NCBI GenBank assembly: GCA_951799405.1 | Contig: OX637335.1 | Location: 17,302,342-17,366,341 of the forward strand | Reading direction: 5' to 3' | Source: Agapetus fuscipes | Lineage: Eukaryota > Arthropoda > Insecta > Trichoptera > Glossosomatidae | DNA: 64,000 bases | Part shown: positions 60,677 through 64,000 of the stretch, in pieces | Numbering within the stretch: position 1 is the first letter of the stretch | Layout: every line of letters starts with the position of its first letter | Made by a program: the position numbers and the translations under genes | The notes under the pieces: model-generated | Told to the model about the DNA's origin: nothing | Databases searched by the model: none | What the model saw: only the letters and a program-made list of their open reading frames with translations

Positions 60677-61580
60677 TCCTCGACTCATAGGTTGGTATAA
60701 AGCTGACCTCTGTACTGTACTGTACTGTATCCTGCCACCGTTTCATTAGGGGTGGCCGGTACCTCCGCAGATGCGCCTCCACTTTTTGCTGTCATCACCT
60801 TTTTCATACATACTCTTCTCTTATTCTCACTCTGCAGAATCTATTCTTTCGCAATCTCACCTATTTGGTCTAACCATTCTTTCCTCAGCCTTCCCCTTCC
60901 GCGTTTTCCTCTGACATTTCCTTTGTACACTTTCTTCGTTAGTCGTTCATCATCCATTCTTTCGAGATGTCCGAACCATCTCATCGTACTTTTTTGTACT
61001 TTCATTCTCATATTCTCTTTTATACCACACTCGTTCATCACTCAAGCATTACGTACTCTATCACTCAGTGTCTTTCCAGCCATTGCTCTCAGGTAAGCCA
61101 TTTCAACCGTACTTACATACTTTACTCAGCTCACATTCATTAAGCCTCACTTTCACCAACCAATATGCCATTGTGGACCGCCGATCTCATATTCTTCGTA
61201 AGTTTCCTATTTCTTGCAATTCTTCCAATCGTTTCCATTACACTTCTTCCTCTACTAGCGCGCTTTTCCAATTATTTCGTCAATTTCGCAATCGACTCAA
61301 ACTTGCTTCCCAGATAATCAAATTCTTTCACGACCTCCACTCTTTTTTCATTCAGTCTTATCTCAATTTTCTCGCATTTCTCAGTCCTCCCAAAGTGTAA
61401 AAAATAATTCACTTTGTTAATGTCACCCCTGTTTCAAGGAAGGTCGGCAAGAGTTGCAGGTTTTATGTTCATTACAAATTCAGCATTCGAAAGCGCGAAC
61501 TTGCACGTACCTGTTTGTGGGCATGCATTTCATATTAGTTTTGAATGTTTATATTTCATTGCAACTTATATTCTAGATTA
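60677..61580 (+). repeat. Repeat C split by retrotransposon R
   Basis: The head (CTCGACTCATAGGTTGGTAT, 60677-60721) and the remainder from 61395 (GTGTAAAAAATAATTCACTT to TTCATTGCAACTTATATTC) are in the normal order around the 664-bp R fragment. Confidence 0.7.
60731..61394 (-). pseudogene. Non-LTR retrotransposon R, RT C-terminal remnant
   Basis: On the minus strand, in order: KEFDYLGSKFESIAKL, EKRASRGRSVMETIGRIARN, NMRSAVHNGILVGE, a frameshift, EMAYLRAMAGKTLSDRVRNA, a stop, then NECGIKENMRMKVQKSTMRW, FGHLERMDDERLTKKVYKGN and RGKRGRGRLRKEWLDQI. The sequence FKYLGS ... RV..GRK.M ... YLRAM.GKT..DRVRN ... RWFGHVERM is the typical post-catalytic region of non-LTR reverse transcriptases in arthropods. 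The YXDD core is upstream of the truncation and absent. Several stops and frameshifts make it a dead copy. Its 3' end abuts a TACTG repeat (60710-60729), probably its tail. Confidence 0.8.
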
Positions 61581-61689
61581 TTATAGATGGTCATTGAACC
61601 CTTCTGTATGCAAACTAGTACTTTGTATGGTGGGTAAACTTTCTAGTTATATTTTGAAAAAGTAACGACTGATTATTATTGGTTGTTAT

Positions 61690-62751
61690 AAAATTTTAAG
61701 AATCGAAGCCTTTTATCTATTTTTAACCCTTTGACTACCAAGAAAATTGCTAATACATTTTGTATGGAAAATTTTCACTTTGTATGGCGGCTATACTTTT
61801 GATTCACTTTTTGGAAAAAATAATGATGGCAATATATTGGTTATTATTATTATTAACCCCCTAACTGCCGAGAATTTTTCCATTATTTTTTTTATTTTAT
61901 ATGGCAACTCCCTAAACCGAGATTATGATGAAGAAATGATTATAATTATTAGATAGCACTATTATATAAATGGATTCACAAAAAAATTAAGAAAATTCGT
62001 CGGAGCCGTTTTTGAGAAAATCGAATTTTAAATTTTCAGCTCTTCAGAAGCCATCTTGAATTTTCAAAAAATTAAAAAAAAATGATTACGAATTAAAGTG
62101 ATAAGCTTGTTCTTTCTATCAAATCTAAAACAAATTTAAATATCTTGCATTTTAATTTCAGGTCGTGTAAACGGTGCTTTATATTTATTTTTTCAAAAAA
62201 ATTTTTTTGTAAATTTGTAGAAATTTATGTTGTCCATAATATTGTAGAACATTATATTTTTGTTGACCCCTTAACTTTCGAGAAAATCACAATCGTTTGT
62301 TTTTTTCATATCTCAGCCCATAGACACAGATTAGTAAGAGTGTTGCCATAACTAATTTATTAAGTTAAAAATTAATTAGTGGCAACTCTGAAAATTTCAG
62401 AAAAATTCTTGGAGCCGTTTTTGAGAAAAGTGCAATTTTATGTTTTTTTTTGTATGGCAGCCATCTTGAATTTTCAAGTTGGTGTAATGTCATGTTATTC
62501 ATACTTAATACATGTCCAAAAAAGTTGATGTAGCTAAAATTTGGTATCTCTAGGTCTTATACTTTGGAAAGTGACACACACACATACATACATACAGACG
62601 GACGTTTTTGAAAGATAGTGTTTTTTGGCATGTGGACCAGGACACTGCACCAGGACAACTCATTTCCGTGAAAACCTCGAAATTTTTTTTTCACGCCAAA
62701 TCATAACTTTCTTTATAGCCTTCGGCTATAGCAAGAAAGTAAAAAACACCC
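61690..62751 (+). repeat. Dispersed repeat J with duplicated interior and 3' hairpin
   Basis: GGAGCCGTTTTTGAGAAAA occurs at 62003 and 62411, each near GCCATCTTGAATTTTCAA, and ACCCYYTGACTRCCRAGAAAA-type text recurs at 61726, 61857 and 62265. This shows internal reiteration with a period near 400 bp. The right end has CATACATACATACAGACGGAC and a strong hairpin. It is a non-coding element of unknown class. The true left end is uncertain. Confidence 0.5.
62706..62740 (+). repeat. Terminal hairpin with TTCG loop
   Basis: ACTTTCTT and AAGAAAGT pair outside, TATAGCC and GGCTATA pair inside, and the loop reads C-TTCG-G, the base pattern of the very stable UUCG tetraloop. It sits at the apparent end of repeat J. 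Confidence 0.7.
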
Positions 62752-62919
62752 AATAAATAAAGTGACAATTATGAACTATGACTGAATCTTGGTATTTTCA
62801 TACAATCGCAAGACATGAAACTTCAAATAATTCAATTTCACCCATTTAGAATCCATCACCTATTCACACGGACCTCTAAAGCACTGGAAATTAATAAAGC
62901 ACCGGAAGCTCGTACTTAC
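62752..62919. other. Intron-side flank of the signal-peptide exon
   Basis: No repeat is recognised. The sequence next to the donor reads (minus) GTAAGTACGAGCTTCCGGTG, GC-richer than the rest. Confidence 0.4.
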
Positions 62920-63046
62920 AATAGACAAACACGAAGAGAAGCGCCGCCGGAAGTAGCGCTGAGGACGCCATCTGCCCGGAGAAACGTCAAATGATTGTGT
63001 CCACTGCCAGCTAACGCATCCTCGCCGGGAGTCGAACAATGGCCCG
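62920..63046 (-). CDS. Candidate first coding exon with signal peptide (coding part 62920-62971)
   Basis: On the minus strand TGCTTTCTTTTCAG precedes a 127-nt GC-rich block. The ATG at 62971-62969 has the context GGGCAGATGGC and opens a frame MASSALLPAALLFVFVY, ending at a consensus donor (TATT|GTAAGTACG) in phase 1. A small polar start, a 12-residue hydrophobic core and phase-1 splicing right after it are typical of signal-peptide exons of secreted or membrane proteins. An upstream ATGCGTTAG forms a two-codon uORF. The gene cannot be identified because later exons are uncertain. The block could begin at the acceptor or at a transcription start nearby. Confidence 0.5.
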
Positions 63047-63076
63047 CTGAAAAGAAAGCATTTTCAGTTTATTATA
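63047..63076 (-). promoter_or_regulatory. Possible core promoter upstream of the exon
   Basis: TATAATAAA (63068-63076 in reverse) lies about 20-25 bp from a TTCAG that could act as an initiator. The same TTTTCAG could instead be a splice acceptor, so promoter and intron readings compete. Confidence 0.25.
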
Positions 63077-63172
63077 ACGCCTCGCCATTGTCTGCGAAGA
63101 CTTGGCTCAAGATTGGAATCTCCAGCTCATTGTCAACGCCTTCCGAGAAAGAAGTAATACAAGTTTTTTGGT

Positions 63173-63470
63173 GAAAATAAATTTTGAAAATTTTGAAGTT
63201 TGAGCACTGCAGTGTAATTTGTTTTGTTCACAATTTATTTTTGAAGTGTTTATAATATCGTTTCATTAGTGCTTGTTTGTCTTATGTCCATCAGAGGTAA
63301 TTTAATATGAGCAATGTTTTTTGATAAAAAAATTTTTTTTAATTTTTGAAGTCTGAGGACTGCATTGTTATTTGTTTTGTTAACAATTTCTTTTTCTCAA
63401 TTTTGGAGCAGTGTTTATAATATTTTTTTATTAGTGTTTGTTTTTCTTATGTCCATCAGAAGTCATTTAC
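63173..63470. repeat. Tandem duplication of about 150 bp including a D terminus
   Basis: TTTTTGAAGTYTGAG, TGTAATTTGTTTTGTTCACA, CAGTGTTTATAATAT and TTAGTGCTTGTTTGTCTTAT appear in the same order twice (from 63173 and from 63327). The duplication includes host flank, so it arose after D inserted. Confidence 0.75.
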
Positions 63471-63640
63471 CAATGTGTTTAATGAAATTTGGCTATTGCT
63501 TTTCAAAATATTGAAAACAGCTCTCATATTATCATGTTTTACTTTTTTTTCTTACCTGAGATTGTGTAGAATAGGATTCTTAAGACAATTTTATTAAAAA
63601 GCCATCTTTGAATCAAACGGTAGATAAGCCAAAAAAAAAC
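63262..63640 (+). repeat. MITE family D with duplicated left end
   Basis: TTAGTGCTTGTTTGTCTTAT starts it and ATCAAACGGTAGATAAGCC approaches the right end. The last bases have become AAAAAAAAACATGAG. Confidence 0.65.
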
Positions 63641-64000
63641 ATGAGACTATTTCACGAGTATATCGTTTATAAAATTGCATTTTGTGAATAACTTTTAAGT
63701 ATAATATGTTTATGTATATTTCTGCCTATGACAATAATTATAGTAGAAGGCACTTGGAAATTTGAGCAATTAAAAGTAAAAATAAAATTCTTAGTCTACG
63801 TATTACCTTTTTCAATAAAATTGATAATTATATACATACAAACGGTAATTGCGAAATATTTATGGTAGGGGGAGGGCATTTTCAAAAAAACGATAAAGAA
63901 TTTTAATGGAATTTAAATAAAGTTTAAAATAAGCATATGTAGTTCCTCTTTAAAAAAATAAGAATTGACAATTACGACATTTATAATATTTAGCATAATG
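63641..64000. other. Unassigned AT-rich sequence to the window edge
   Basis: No gene or repeat family is recognised. Confidence 0.4.

Noticed and set aside
60752..61400. Plus-strand open frames of 114 and 110 codons
   Set aside because: They are antisense shadows of the retrotransposon R coding remnant, whose minus-strand translation matches conserved RT-tail motifs.

Overview
This window looks like repeat-dense, AT-rich nuclear DNA from an arthropod, most likely an insect with a large, transposon-rich genome. The grounds are many tRNA-headed SINEs, hAT-like and TA-target MITEs, gypsy-like solo LTRs, CR1-like and RTE-like retrotransposon 3' ends, and hammerhead-like motifs of the kind known from Penelope-like elements. 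The species cannot be named from the sequence. No bacterial-style operon, CRISPR array, rRNA gene or intact tRNA gene is present. No full-length protein gene can be read.

Most of the window is explained by a small set of recurring families, labelled here by letter. SINE-A and SINE-B have tRNA-like heads with recognisable A and B boxes; B occurs with two different tails, and B and A are fused into a dimer at two loci. Repeat C is about 255 bp, has a TTAGA-type microsatellite tail and about 35 copies or fragments. D is a TIR MITE that starts with AGTGCTTGTTTG. E and E2 are foldbacks of 120 to 150 bp. F and G are solo LTR-like families. T is a TA-target MITE. R is a non-LTR retrotransposon seen only as 3' ends; CR1-like and RTE-like 3' fragments are also present. 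I is a Penelope-like/foldback family carrying CTGANGA...GAAA motifs. Nesting is common, and several insertions can be dated relative to one another because target duplications or interrupted hosts are visible.

Region by region: 1-9.7 kb is a SINE/LTR/C/D mosaic. 10.6-11.3 kb is a purine-rich minisatellite, followed by a retrotransposon coding remnant. 12-21 kb holds AT-rich inverted repeats, a CR1-like 3' end, the first dimeric SINE and a large foldback. 22-30 kb holds SINEs, MITE T inside SINE-B, RTE ends and a hAT element carrying a SINE. 30-40 kb holds LTRs, tandem foldbacks, an RT C-terminus at 33.5 kb, the second dimeric SINE and an 84-bp higher-order minisatellite at 38.1 kb. 41.1-42.5 kb is a pair of oppositely oriented motif arrays broken by an inverted repeat and a MITE. 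46.5 kb has a perfect 59-bp inverted repeat with a hammerhead-like core. 53.8-54.7 kb is a hAT element with a perfect 8-bp target duplication. 60.7-61.4 kb is the longest RT remnant.

The best host-gene evidence is on the minus strand at the right edge. A 127-nt exon-like block (62920-63046) has a strong acceptor or core promoter, an ATG, a 17-residue signal-peptide-like reading frame and a consensus GTAAGT donor in phase 1. A phase-compatible candidate exon lies 3.4 kb downstream (59483-59565). On the plus strand, 43571-43912 could be the last two exons of another gene, with stop codon and poly(A) signal. These are inferences from splice signals and reading frames. If they are right, most of the window is intronic or intergenic DNA filled with transposons.
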